Below are positions 10,550 to 22,974 of a DNA stretch of 64,000 bases, piece after piece. Position 1 is the stretch's first letter. Every line of letters starts with the position of its first letter. Both the position numbers and the translations under genes were made by a program. The notes under the pieces are model-generated. The model was not told the origin of the DNA. It worked only from the letters and a program-made list of their open reading frames with translations, and ran no database searches. The DNA comes from Epiperipatus broadwayi (Eukaryota; Onychophora; Udeonychophora; Euonychophora; Peripatidae): positions 1,748,501-1,812,500 of the forward strand of contig JAQFVV010012544.1 of assembly GCA_028023455.1 (NCBI GenBank), given 5' to 3'.

Positions 10550-12836
10550 ATTTTAGCTATAATTATATAATAATCCAATAATTTATTTTGATAGTTATAT
10601 TTTTAATAAATATATATTTTAACTATGGATGAGCAATAAAGGAAATTTGTTTGGAAATAAAATGTCATAAATCAAATGAAAATAAACCAATGTCAATACT
10701 CAATTTTGCAAAAAAAAAAAAAAACATTTATCAATCAATTACTTTTTTAAGTATGTAATTTATATATATAAACAGGCTATAAAGTCTTTTATTATTTTCT
10801 TTAATGAAATCTATTAAATTATATACAATATATATATATATTCAAAAAATGCCATATTTTATCCATGACACTTGTTAATTGTATGTATATGTGTATGTGA
10901 CTAATCAAATCTTCTAGATTTGCCAAAAATTACAACTTATAAATTGTTGTCTTGCAAAAACAATCCAGACCAATTTCTTTCATGATATATAATTTCTCAT
11001 AATAAACTTGTGCTTATCAGGTGAACAGGAGATGTAAAATATTCAAAGATTCATATAAAATAACAGAATTTTTTATTTATATGTCTTAATTATAGCCAGT
11101 TTGATTTTGAAGTATGAAGATTTTCAGCAGCACTTTTATTGAGCATTGATCTTGAGAAAAGACTGAATTAAAATTAATAGATTTGGCAAATTCTTTGACA
11201 GATGAAATTCATTTTTTTTTAAAAAAAAATCTTCATTGCACAAATTTTTGGTACAATTTTTAATATTTAACATCTCCATTGCTGTATAGTTTGTTAATTA
11301 TGATTCTAAAGAAATTTACTACATTGATTTTTAAAAGAATTTCATATCTAATGATGATAGAACTAATCAATTAGAAGAAATTAACTTTGGATCTACTTGA
11401 AGTTTTGTATTTGTGTGCCTCTTAATCATCATTTAAAAAATCAAACAGTACATTAAATACTTCATTTAAATAAAATTTAAATGATTTTAGTGATTTAATT
11501 TTACTTTGGCAATGAGTGTGACTATTATGAGTTAAATAATAAGTTGAAAACATATTTTAGAAGGTAATTCAATGATATGTAGATGCAGAAGGAAATACAT
11601 ACATTTTTTTAATAATGTGGAAAAAAAATTAATGATTTTATTTGTTAATTTACAAGCATCACTAACAACTAAATTTAAACTTTGAACTGTATAAGAAACA
11701 AACACTGCACAAAGATTTAAATTTAAGATTTGTTGTTGAAAATTTACATTTTTACTGCTTACATTTGATTTATTATTATAACCTTGTCTTCATAAGTTAT
11801 GTCTAAGTTACAAAAAATTAAATAAATCTTTCCCTGTCATACCATAAGTAGAACACAATTAAATAAAATGTTTTTCTCTTCAACAAACTCTGCATGTATG
11901 GCAATGTATCTGAACTACAAACAATTGTTCAGTGTATGAGATGCCTAATATACAGTCCAGTATTATTGAAAAATGTTTTTCTTTTTAGCTTTTGCTAAAA
12001 TGAATTCTCTTCATTCTGTCATTAATTATTTTCATTTTCAATTTTATCTTAAAATAATGAACAATTCAAAAATTTTATCATATATTTTATAATGATAGCA
12101 ATTGTTCTTATTGCTTTCCAAAAGTTCTCATTATCAGAAGTATATAACTATTTTGATGTACCATATAATGCAAGTCCCTGTTATGATAAAAATTGTATTA
12201 TTGCTGTAATTCTTTCAATGATCACATATCTATTTTTATTTTGACATGAGTTATTTTTGCTATGATTGATATATTGTAATTTCTTTAATCATATTATTTT
12301 TCAATTCTATCCATTTTTGTAATTATTCAAAAATTCTAAGCAAATGTCCTATTTACACAGAGTGTAGATAATATGATACTTGTTATAAATTCTCTTTGTA
12401 TTGTTAATTTCATTTTTAATGTGTTAAATATTTAGCAACACTGAATAGACTAACCATTGGCCTGAACATTTTTCACCATTTTTAACAGAAAGAAATAATT
12501 ATTTAGTAAAAAAAAATATTATTTTTTTGCATAGGTCCTTTTCAATTAAACATTCTATAACTCAATGTACAAGAATTTTGGACCATATTCTGGGATAAGT
12601 TAGATTATCACTAGTTAGTTTTTGATTTCCAGTGTCCATTCCATGAACACTTCAATTTTGATTAGATATCAACTCAACCATTTTTCTTTATCATTCATAA
12701 TATCTAATCTGAGATTACTCAAATTATTACTAGATAACAAAGGATATGTTTCTTTCTCTCCTACATTGTTAGAATATTAATACTATTGAAACTCTTCTAT
12801 AATCTTTTGAAAGAATTTTTTTTCCACTTTGACTAT
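10550..12836. other. A+T-rich intergenic DNA
   Basis: Contains short (TA)n runs near 10.8 kb and poly-A/T tracts only. No gene or repeat boundary is supported. Confidence 0.5.
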
Positions 12837-13052
12837 CAGTTAGATCAGAATGTGACTGATTCAGGTTCAATTTCTTCTTCAGTTATATTAGGACATGGAT
12901 GGTACAGATTCAGCTTCTTGTTCAGTTAGATCAGAATGTGAATGGTTCTGGTTCAGTTTCTTCATCATTTAGATCAGGATGTGGATGGTTCAGGTTCAGT
13001 TTTTTGTTCAGTTAAAAGAGGATGTGAATGGTTAGGTTAAGTTCCTTTTTCA
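12837..13052. repeat. Minisatellite, 43-bp period, 5 diverged units
   Basis: Units begin at 12837, 12880, 12923, 12966 and 13009 and share CAGTTAGATCAGAATGTG, then a GGTTCAGTTTCTT type motif. The spacing is exactly 43 bp throughout although bases have diverged, so the array is old but length-stable. Confidence 0.85.
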
Positions 13053-13577
13053 AAAAGCAAAGATAATTAGGTAATAAATTTTATTAATGATCCCTTCTCA
13101 TTTTCTTATCTGTACAGTAATCTGACAGTTTTCTCATTATTCTACATGACTTCTAAATAGCTTACAAAATAAATATATTTGTTTGATTTTTTAAAATAAA
13201 TATATAGATAATTTTTTATTTAAATAAATTTTTTCATTTCAAAATTGATAAAAATAGATTTTATGAATATAAATTTCCAATTAATTATCATACTATTTCC
13301 AACTGTTTAAATTCAAAAATAAAACTTGACTTAATGCAGTCTAGAAAAATAAGTGTTATTTTCTTTTCAAGGATGAAATAATAAAGCTGTAGATTAGTAA
13401 TAAGTAATAAGTTTTATAGATTTTTCCGAGAAACGATCGTAAGTTTATTTTCTGTTTATCAGATGAGTTTGACTTTCTAAGATGTGTTCCTAGATTTTTT
13501 TTAAAAAAGAATAATAACCTGCAATTGTAGATTCTAAGAAAACATGTGATTACGTAATGGATAGATAATGTATAAGT

Positions 13578-14475
13578 AGTGACTAACTAAGAGTATAACA
13601 TACTTCATTGTAGATTAATGTGTTATTTAAAAAATGATAAATAATATTCCCAATGCACGTATTTAATGTTCATCAAATAAATAAAGATCTCCAAATCCAA
13701 AACAAGGTAAAATTACATGAACTTAAGTGAAGAATGGAGGAGATATATAATAAGTCAAACCATGAAGCAGAGCTTGCAGGTGAAATAAAAAAATTACAAA
13801 AGAAGGTCAAACAAATATCTAGTAAATATAAAGAATAACCTGAACAGATAAGTGAGCATAGTCAAAATATAACTGAAGAGTTGTAAGTTTTTAAAAGGGA
13901 GATAGAGAATAGGCAAATAAGTTATTGAGAAGAACAGAAAAATATGGAAGAATTGATGAAGCAAATAAATATAGACATTCCAGTACATAAATTGAGTAAG
14001 AAAATCAAGGAGCCACAGGCAAATAATGATAAAAACATAAATATACCAAATACTAATTTTAAAGTATAGTAGATAAAGAGGCAGGGAATACACTTACCTG
14101 ATACTCCAGAAGTTGAGTTTATTCATATACATGACACAAAGATAAGGTTAAATATATATTTTTATGTGATAACCTTCAGTTAGCACAAATCCTAGAATCA
14201 GAAGGGTATATACAGAAGAATTTCACAGTCTTAAAATTTATTAGAATAAAGGTATTCAAAGGAGAATACTATAAAAACTCATCTGAATACCTGCACAGTT
14301 TAGAAGAACTATTTGAATTAAGATTTCTCAGAGAAAGATAAAAATTAGCCATAGCTAACAATCATGATTATGAAATGTATGATAAATTGTAAATAGTGCC
14401 TAACTAAGAGTATAACATGCTTTTTTGTAGATTAATATGTTAGTTAACAGAGGATAAGTAATATTTCCAATGCAA
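13578..14475 (+). mobile_element. Decayed retroelement-like unit bounded by ~80-bp direct repeats
   Basis: Direct repeats of about 80 bp, each containing CTAACTAAGAGTATAACAT, occur at about 13578-13658 and 14393-14475. They flank the gag-like pseudogene at 13734-14392, whose last stop falls immediately before the downstream repeat. A coding body between direct repeats resembles a tiny LTR-type or gag-only element, but the repeats are short for LTRs and no primer-binding site or polypurine tract is evident. A segmental duplication is the alternative. Confidence 0.45.
13734..14392 (+). pseudogene. Gag-like coiled-coil pseudogene, function unknown
   Basis: From the ATG at 13734 one frame can be followed for about 500 bases despite several in-frame stops (for example after SSKYKE and after ITEEL). 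After a shift near 14.2 kb a second frame continues to about 14392. The conceptual product is Lys/Glu-rich and coiled-coil-like at first (ELAGEIKKLQKKVKQ), then a less charged part with LPDTPEVEFIHIHD, and finally EYLHSLEELFELRF. Length and character recall Gag-type proteins of retrotransposons, but I do not recognise a specific family. The opposite-strand ORF across 13794-14093 is a shadow of this low-complexity coding sequence. Confidence 0.45.
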
Positions 14476-14990
14476 GCAGTATTATTTTCTGATTACTGTT
14501 TTTGTGTGCTTTTTTTCCTCATTCCTCATTGATTACATTACTGTCTTTAAGCTGCGATAAGCTTTTCATTCTATTGGGTCATCTCTCTGCTCTAATTATG
14601 AAATACAACTTTGTGTTTATGTGACCATATTTTTATTCTTTTATTATGCAAATATAAAAGTTTTTATAGATATATTTTATATTTACAAGTTTATAAGAAT
14701 GAATAAGTGTCAAAAAATATTCAGAATTGTAAATGTTTTAAGTCATGTTTAAAACATTAAACACTGACAATCATAATTTACATAATGAATTATAAACAAA
14801 AAATAATCCTATTGAAACTTTACATGTAGTGGAAATTTCACATAGTATCTTTTTTTCCCAAAATGTTAAAGGTTAATAAAAAGTATGACTTATCATTATA
14901 TCTTACAGATTAATCATTTACAGATTATATGGTAACTCTGCCACTGATATGTAATAAATTAAATATAACTCCAACACTGCTTCATATACA
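14476..14990. other. A+T-rich DNA, nothing recognised
   Basis: No ORF, repeat or RNA gene can be supported here. Confidence 0.5.
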
Positions 14991-14994
14991 GAGA

Positions 14995-16055
14995 GAACAT
15001 TGAAAATATTAAATATAGAAATTTGAACTTAGGATTTTCAGTCTATATTCATCCTCCATTTCATCTCATACAACTGATACACATAACTACACCCATCATG
15101 CGGAACCCACACTCATCAGTTGGGCCAAATCATAATCTACCACACATATATGCAATCAGTGCTTGTCTTAAATTATGATAGCAATTTCTTAAACTTTAAT
15201 GGACAGGCTTCAGTCTTCCTATTCTTTCAACAATTCAACCATTCATTTCATAAAAAATCCAATGATGGAAAGCACAACATCCTTAGTGGATTTGATATTG
15301 AAATCATACTTATGTAGACATTATGTCAATCTAACCCTTCATATTATCAGACCATTATGTATCCATCTATATTAATAAGAGAGGGGTGGACTGGACTTTT
15401 ATTATGACATAATCTGTTTCTAAGGCAATATATAATTAATGTATTCATTCAGTATGCTGAATGTTTATCATGATAAATAGAGTATTTGAGCTTAGGATTG
15501 TTAGTCTTCATGCATCCTACACTCCATTTCAAAGAACCAATATATATGTAAAAAATATCAATGATCCCTAATATACACATTTCAGCCAGAACCAGCACTC
15601 ATCAGTTGGTTCAGATCATAATATAATGGTCCAATAATATGAGGAGTTAGATTGATGTAATGTCTACATGGGTATAAATACAATATTAGATCCACCAAAT
15701 ACTTTGAGCATTCATGTCATTTCCTTTTTAATGAAATGAATGGTTGACTTGTTGGAAAGATGAGATGATTGAAGCCTGTCCATTAAAGTTTAAGGAATTA
15801 CTATATTAATATAACCTGAGCACTGATTCTATATATGTGTGGGAGATTATAATCTGGCCCAACTGATGAGGGCTTGGTACTGCATGAAATACGTATATTG
15901 GAGATTATTTACATTTGTCATATGTGTGTCATCATGTTGATTGTTATTTTTTTTTTGAGATAGCATGAAGAATGAATACAGACTGAAAATCCTAAGTTCA
16001 ACCCTCTACTTAATATATAAACATTCATTATACTGAATGAATAGGTTAATTAAAA
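14995..16055. mobile_element. Foldback element, family F3, large copy
   Basis: The left arm (about 15025-15355; GAACTTAGGATTTTCAGTCT, then CTCATCAGTTGGGCC, TTAAACTTTAATGGACAGGC) is matched in reverse complement by about 15625-16000. A third copy of the terminal segment lies in the middle (about 15440-15625), in direct orientation to the left arm. It is joined straight to the second arm at ATAATGGTCC. The middle and right copies, but not the left, carry an outer extension TATTCATTCAGTAT plus its mirror. Short ORFs inside (such as 15120-15317) are not conserved between arms and are taken as chance. Related fragments occur at 54.96 and 60.0 kb. Confidence 0.75.
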
Positions 16056-17120
16056 ATGTTAATTATAATCTTAATGTGTTTCACAGCATTGAGTATTCTT
16101 GTTTAATGCAACCTTATTAAATGTGTTCTTTCAGAAGTGTGTTTCCAATTACAAATATATTAAGACTATATTTAAGTTTAAATATTTTTTCCATTAGAAA
16201 GCACTATTAGAATTGCCTTTAATTTAATAACAATAATAATAATTGTAGCAAAACAGAGAATAATTGCAGTAATAAAGTTAATAATTTCATTTTTTGTGAA
16301 TATAAATACATAAAATATATTAGCTTTGTGTGACATGGACACTTTGAGTCTGAATGTAAGACTATATTTATAATTAAAGTGCCATTTATGTTTTTTGTTG
16401 ATGTAACTGTTTATAATAAAAGTGTCTTTCAGCAGCATAAATTTAAGTAAACAGGTAGATTGCTAGAATTTTTTATTTTGAAAGAGAAATCTATCAAGTA
16501 AAAAGTAGTGCATAGCTTTGAATTTAGAATGCTTTTCTTACATTTTTTAGCTAAATTATGGAAAGGATAATGATACAGAAAACTGGTACTCATATTAATA
16601 TTTGTATTTATTTTATCATTGCTTATATTCCAATATCATAATAACAGTATTCAGGAAAAAATGTTTTAACTTTTATTGTATAATGTTATTGAATCTGTAC
16701 CATTAAAATTTTTTTCATCTTCTTGGATAGTTTAAAACAGATTGCACACCCAGGCGCCATATTGAATTTTTAAAAAACTGACTTGAGGCACAATTTTCAC
16801 AATAACTTCAGTTTTAATAACGTTAGAGTAAAAAACTTCACATTGATAGAAACTAGAAAAATGATGGAAAACAGTAAGACTAAAACAAATAGTGATTACC
16901 ATTTAAAAAATAAGGAAAAAAGAAATTACAACATCTGACATGTTTGTTCATAATTTTTAATTTATCATTAATTAAGTTTAAAGTACATCTTCATTGGTAA
17001 ATTCTTTGTATTCCTCACACAATTATCTTTCAAACCATATATACTGCTTCTTACCTGAGGTAATACTGAGCATCAGAATCTCCAAAACTATTCACATAAG
17101 AATTTTTCATTTTTGGCTTG
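16056..17120. other. A+T-rich DNA; one short less A+T-rich patch
   Basis: A brief patch near 16740-16765 (CCCAGGCGCCATATTGAA) stands out from the background but has no detectable partner in the window. No gene is supported. Confidence 0.45.
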
Positions 17121-17996
17121 TATCCCAAAAGTTTTAAGCCAATAAACATCACATGACCACCACTTCTTATGCTTGTGTAGAACTGTTTTAAAATGGCAAA
17201 ACTCACTATATGTATTGCCACACAAAGCAAGCTAGAGTAATCAATGGATGCCAGAAGGCTTGTGCATAAAATCCCCAACTAGTGCCTACTCATCCAATAT
17301 CCCCAGACTAGTTTCTGGCTTGTGGCCCTTATCAATGAGGAGCCTTGGATCTGAGAGCATTGCACCTATATCTTAGGATCTAATGCAACCCTCCAGCAGC
17401 CACCTTTTATCTCCACTTAACTACAAAACAATGAGTCTTAAATTGAAAACCCTTAATGTTTTCAATCCAAGCCCATTAGCTTATATAGTCATATGGGTCT
17501 GAACTCAGTTCAGTACCTATACATTTTGGTGTCTTTGGTTCTTTAATAACCACAGCCACCATTATCCTATTAGACAGGATTGGTTTTAAACCAATAAACA
17601 TCACATGATCACTACTTAACTGTTTTAAAACAGGCAAAACTCATTATACATATTGTCACACACAGCAAGCTAGAGTAATCAATGACTATATAAGCTAATG
17701 GGCTTGGATTGAAAACATTAAGGTGTTTTCAATTTAAGACTCATGGTTTTGTAGTCAAGTGGAAATAAAAGGTGGCTGCTGGAGGGTTGCATTAGATCCC
17801 AAGATCTAGGTGCAGTGCTCTCAGATCCAAGACTCCTCACTGATGAAGGCCACAATCCAGAAACTAGTCTGGAAGTATTGTATGAGTAAAAACTAGATGG
17901 CAATTTTATGCACAAACCTTTTGGCAACCATTATTACTCCAGCTTGCTGTGTGTGGCAATCCGTATAGTGAGTTTTGCCTGTTTATCCCAAAAGTT
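17121..17996. mobile_element. Foldback element, family F1, copy b, with 13-bp target duplication
   Basis: The perfect 13-mer TATCCCAAAAGTT occurs at 17121-17133 and 17984-17996 and flanks an 850-bp element. Arms at about 17190-17480 and 17692-17983 are inverted (about 285 bp each). A second copy of the left-terminal segment (AACCAATAAACATCACATGA to TAGAGTAATCAATG) lies in the middle at about 17588-17685, fused directly to the second arm. Arm sequences match F1 copy a at 2.1-2.4 kb (for example AGGCTTGTGCATAAAATCCC). No transposase is encoded. A non-autonomous mobile element is the best reading. Confidence 0.85.
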
Positions 17997-20599
17997 AACA
18001 AATCTCAAAGGTATATATAAGAAAAAGATCCATCCTAATAAAAGATACAAAGCAAATCATTTCTAGAAAGTGGACATGTATTTGTCATCATAGCAATTAG
18101 CTTTTTGTCTATCTAAAATTAGAAAATGTAGGCTACTGTCTGTATCAATGATAAAATGAGTTTTATATCTTCATTTTTATATTTTCTGTGTACACCAGTG
18201 ATGTTTATATTCTTTATGCACACCAGTTATGCTATCTTATTATATTTATTATCCCACAGAGATATAATTTATTTGCATATAGCTCATTTGCTACTTATAG
18301 ACTTGAAAATAATGTGATGCAAGATATGGCAAAACTACTGATTCCACAGCATGAGTACCAAGGCATGGGCAAGAATCAGAATTTGATTCTTTGCCTGCAT
18401 ACAGTTTCATATAGTATATGCATAACCATTGTGGCTATCATCACACACACATCATTTGAAATTTCTCTTTATTGGTTTTAAGTGTTTATATTTTCACATG
18501 GTATTATACCCAGTAAATTTTATAGTTGCTTTACTGTAATCTTTCTATACATCTGATAATCAATCTTAAAATTTACATTGCACTGCTCTATACATGTGAG
18601 TCATTACTTGTTATACAAACATTCAAGTGCAAACACAAATACCCTAATACAAATATAAACACCTTAATAAATAATTAAACCTTTTGAGAATCATTATGTC
18701 TATAAAATAAGGTTGCCTCAAACTTGGATCAGAGACTCAAAATTACATTGTACATAAATCACTTTTCTTATATTTAAATACAAATTAATATATTTTATAA
18801 TAAAGAGCATAAATGATTTAATATTATATAATTTATATAGTACACAGATACATCAATACAAATGCAAACACATTAATAAATTATACCATTTATCAAATAA
18901 TTAAAAAAAAATAAAAATATTATTCAAATAATTAAAAAATTAAAATTGAATACCTACTGCCCGTTTTTATCATGTTGAAGGGTCTTGAAATGCGAATTAT
19001 TGGCATATTTTTAATCCATTTTATTGTTGACTTTGGCTGATTAAAAAAATCTGCCTTTGTCCTCTCCATGCAAACAAGTAATTCAGCAGAAAAGAAAAAA
19101 ATTAAATGAACCTATTAACAAACATATTAATAAAAAAATCAAATTTTATTTGATTTCAACTCAAGATGTGCCATTTCAAAGAGGTTTTCAAGCAGCAATG
19201 AATGCCGGGATATCTGTTGATATCATACTTATAGTTTTCACACAATTTAAAAAAGAAAACAAAATTTCAATGAATCACTGATGCAAATATATGACATGCT
19301 ACAACAGAGCAACCCATTAAAACTCATTCATAAAGATAATAAAGTTATTGAAAATAAGTTATCGATGATGTTAAATCAAACAATTTGTTGCAATTAAATT
19401 TTTACACATAGTCTAATACTGGAAGTACTTTGCATAGACAAATAAATAACTATTTAGAAGCTTTATGACTTTTAATTATGCAGCATTTCATAAAACACCA
19501 TTATTATTGAATATACATGCATCTAAAAGAATTCAATATAGGAACATAATATGGATTGATTACAATTAGGAGTCAGAATTTAAAGAAATTAATGTTATAT
19601 GATCACTTATAGGTTTTGATTATTGTACTGCCATGAACAGTTCAGTGCAGTTATAAAATGGCAAATTTTGGAACTCAAGTGTCATGGATCCTGATTTCAG
19701 CTCTATTATGTTCAGTATTAAACTTTGTTATGAACACGTAAGTAATAAATACTTTTCTATTGTTAAGAAAGAGAACCAAATAATAATGCTAGCTGAACTC
19801 AGTAAAAAACATTTGAAACACCTCAATTCCTTTTCAGTGTAGTGCCAAAATTTGAACTTTATTTATTTAAAGGTGGAGTATGTCTGGAATAGTATAGCTA
19901 TGGGGCATTTCAAATATTTTTGGATTGCTGTATACATCAAATGTGTATATTTCAGTGTTAAAATGATCATTACACTCAGCATATTAGTAAATTATTTGAT
20001 ATTCACTATTTAAAAAGAAGCTTCTATTCATACTGAATTTCAATAGCTGATTTATGTTAAAATTACCAATTTGGATTTTCAGGATTTCCATGTTAGTAGA
20101 ACATTAAACTTTTATAGATTTAAGTTCACGGTTATCATTTTTAAAAAAATTTACTTAAAAAAATTCTGAATTTTATTCTGACAATGATTAAAAGAAAACA
20201 TGCAGCAATTTTAAGCAATATAGAAATTAAGAGCTAAAATTTAACAACTCACATAAGACTTAAGAATGATTAATGGTTGCAAGTAAGATATAATAATTTG
20301 GTAAAGACAATTGCATTAGATCTTTTGACATGCTTTGGAAGTAATATAAAGACATGCATTTTGATATTATAATAAAATTTTAAGAGATGTGGAACTTTAG
20401 ATCATATGTTGAGTAATAATATTAAAATTTAAATTGATTGCTTTTGGTGATATATCTATTGTATAAACATTTTTACATTTGGACAAAAATAACCAGTTTA
20501 AAATTAATAGAAATATAAAGATTTCGTGTTCTAAGGATGTATTAAATGGAATTTTAAAATATAATAATGATTAGCTAGTTTCAAAACTGTTGAAGTCTT
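17997..20599. other. A+T-rich DNA with isolated short ORFs, nothing recognised
   Basis: ORFs at 18188-18481 and 19057-19281 have no family motif. The second is lysine-rich and could be a fragment of an old transposon, but that is not supported. No tandem array or RNA gene is seen. Confidence 0.45.
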
Positions 20600-20639
20600 T
20601 TGTAAATATATGAATGTGTAAAGTTGTTTCTATTGCCTA

Positions 20640-21200
20640 ATTTTAAAAAAATAGGGGGGGGTGCAATATCTATTATAGAGTATAATTGGTAGTCATTGCA
20701 CTAAAAGAGTTTTCAGGAAGTTTTAAATAGATCACTTCAAGTCTGTGATAAATAATTTATTAAAAATAAAGTAAATATTTGAAACATCAAAAATCATTTT
20801 ATTACTAGAAAATTTGCAAAAAAATGCTATGAGCATAGATATCATTTATAAATTAATTTTATTTGGGGACTATATTAATCAGGGATATTTGTGGTAATGT
20901 TTGGAATTAGTTGGTGGTCTGCCAAAGTTAATTTACATTACATTGCTTCAACATAACGATTTGAGAAAAAACATTATTATCAATAGTGAATTCTTAGAAT
21001 AACTTGTGTTAAACAGGATTGTATTCTAACTTTAATTTTGTTTTTGGTTTTATGGAAATGGTTATTAAATCATTTAAAGGGAGTTTGATTAAGTAGGGAT
21101 CAAGATGTAACAAATATTTGATGGTTATATTAAAAGAAAATAATGAATTTTACTTTTGTAATACCAAACTTGTTATTACGTTATTCTTGCCAATTTAGTG
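20640..21200 (+). pseudogene. Very old LINE reverse-transcriptase remnant
   Basis: Conceptual translation in shifting plus-strand frames gives pieces in the order expected for an RT. AISI and KSFQEVLNRS (about 20660-20745) match the motif around RGISLL...KVF..LNR. GGLPKLIYITLLQHND and NIIINSEFLE (about 20918-21000) fit the thumb-side 'GxPxKLIxLI...L' block. CVKQDCILTLILFLVLWKWL (about 21005-21064) fits motif B 'GVKQGCILSPLLF'. Motif A and the catalytic (Y/F)xDD are not recoverable by eye. Numerous stops and shifts make this a decayed copy, distinct from the RTE elements elsewhere. Confidence 0.45.
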
Positions 21201-21800
21201 AATAATGTACAAATCTTATTATTTTGACTAGAACTTGGGGAAAAAATGTGTTAGCAATTAATATTTAAAATCTTCGGCTCTTTAAATCAACCTGTAATGA
21301 AAAAAAAATTCAATATGTTTAGCTTGGACAGTTATGATTTGTATAACATAAACCACTTTAAATATCTAAACAGTTTTTAAATTCAAAAATGGACATAGTT
21401 ACTGTTGTATACCATGGGCTTCTATTCATTTAACAAGTTAAAAGATACAACATTTTACCATAGAGATATAATTACTTGATGTTTAATTAATTAAATGTAG
21501 AACTGCTATTTTTTCAAAATTTATCATATGGAATTTGAGGAATGGAATTTTAATGTCATAACTATATGACATTAAAAAAATTTCATTTACAGATATTCTG
21601 TAATATTTTGAAAATCCTCTGAATACTTTATGGTTATCAGGTTATCTACCTTTTTGACATATACTCTTTGGTACACAAGATGCAGGACAAAGTTTACACA
21701 ATCAGCACTGGACCCTAATGCCATATTTTTTGATGAGCTTAAAGTTCTTCAGAAGAAGGACAAGATATTATTCTCTAGATTCTTATTTACAAATACATGG
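21201..21800. other. A+T-rich DNA, possibly the decayed 3' part of the LINE remnant
   Basis: No clear motif can be read beyond the RT block. The ORF at 21630-21866 runs into the following degenerate tandem repeat and is not supported as a gene. Confidence 0.35.
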
Positions 21801-21807
21801 AACCTGC

Positions 21808-22135
21808 TAGTATGGCCCACAGACTCACATTACATGAATATTAAACCTGGTATAATGATATTATAATGCCTATTGTAAATGAAGTCTATAATGCAATATG
21901 CTACCTGCTAGAGAGGCAACGATCTCCCACTACATGGATACCAGTTCTGATACATCAGCATTATAAAGCCAACCTCAGTGGGGTGGACAATATCAACAGA
22001 ATGGAATGCTACTTACTCATACATTAACCTGTTAGTGTGGTTAATGGCACTGCCATGCATCTACCAGTCTTAAAACACCCACATTATCAAGCCAGCCTTG
22101 ATGGAAGAATCCAATACCAACAATGGAATTGAGCC
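21808..22135. repeat. Degenerate tandem repeat, units of ~95-125 bp
   Basis: Blocks starting ACCTGCTAGTATGG (21808), ACCTGCTAGAGAGG (about 21903) and ACCTGTTAGTGTGG (about 22027) continue with related words (TACATGGATACCAG / GCATCTACCAG; TTATAAAGCCA / TATCAAGCCA). The composition is less A+T-rich than its neighbours. Only three imperfect units are seen. Confidence 0.55.
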
Positions 22136-22199
22136 AACATTAACAAAGTGAATTATAATACTCATCTGTACAAATTTTTTTATGTCAATAAAATATTTT

Positions 22200-22970
22200 T
22201 AAAATAATATATTCACTTTTGTAAGAGCACAATTCATTGGACTGATTTTGTAAAGTAACTGATTAATAGCAGATAACTTAATAAAAGTATTTATTGCTAA
22301 ATTTAAATTTGGTTTCTAATTGACCTTGTTTATATTATAAAGATTATCTTAAAGACCATGTAAAGAGATAAAATAAATAATTGCATTCATTACAAAGAAA
22401 TGTCTGAGATGTAATATATTCGAGAGCTACAGTTAGGCAAAGTGTTTAAATCTCTCTCAAAAAAATAGAATGTTACTAAAAAGTTAAAAGTCATCATTGT
22501 TAGTTATCAAATGGAGATATTAAAAATCTATCACGTGTTATTTATAGCTTGCGTATTTATTAATATTGTAAAATTAATTTTTATATTTTCTCTTTATATA
22601 TATATTGGAATTAGAATAGTCATATTTATTTACTTAGCTGCTAAAAATATTTTATATGCATGTATGTGTGTGTAATACAGAAACTAATAAATGATTGGTA
22701 ATATTATTTAATTATTATTCATTTATTAAAATTGTGATGAAAATATTATTTTTATTTTAGATTTAAAAAATATATATATATTATCTAAATTAATTTTAAA
22801 ATAAAATGAACTTTAAAAAAAAAATCAAAAGTAAATCATAATTAATCACAATTTTAATAAAATCTAAATTTTAATAAGTAAATTTTATGATATTACATTT
22901 TTATACAACTTTAACATTAAATATATATGTAAGTGTATACAAAAGTGTGTATATATAATACAAATAAAGT
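22200..22970. other. A+T-rich DNA, nothing recognised
   Basis: A short stretch (TTATAAAGATTATCTTAAAG, near 22336) resembles one near 32760, which may be trace remains of a common repeat. No gene is supported. Confidence 0.4.
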
Positions 22971-22974
22971 GTCT

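Noticed and set aside
13794-14093. 99-codon minus-strand ORF, hydrophobic and membrane-like
   Set aside because: It is the antisense of a Lys/Glu-rich coding frame; hydrophobicity follows from complementing AAR/GAR codons.
15120-15317. 65-codon ORF in foldback F3
   Set aside because: The mirrored arm copy is not open and the related fragment at 60.0 kb differs. Treated as chance ORF in a repeat.
18188-18481. 97-codon plus ORF
   Set aside because: A+T-biased residues, no domain, no splice context and no repeat partner.
19057-19281. 74-codon Lys-rich ORF
   Set aside because: Low-complexity start and no recognisable motif. It might be a transposon scrap, but no neighbouring motif supports that.
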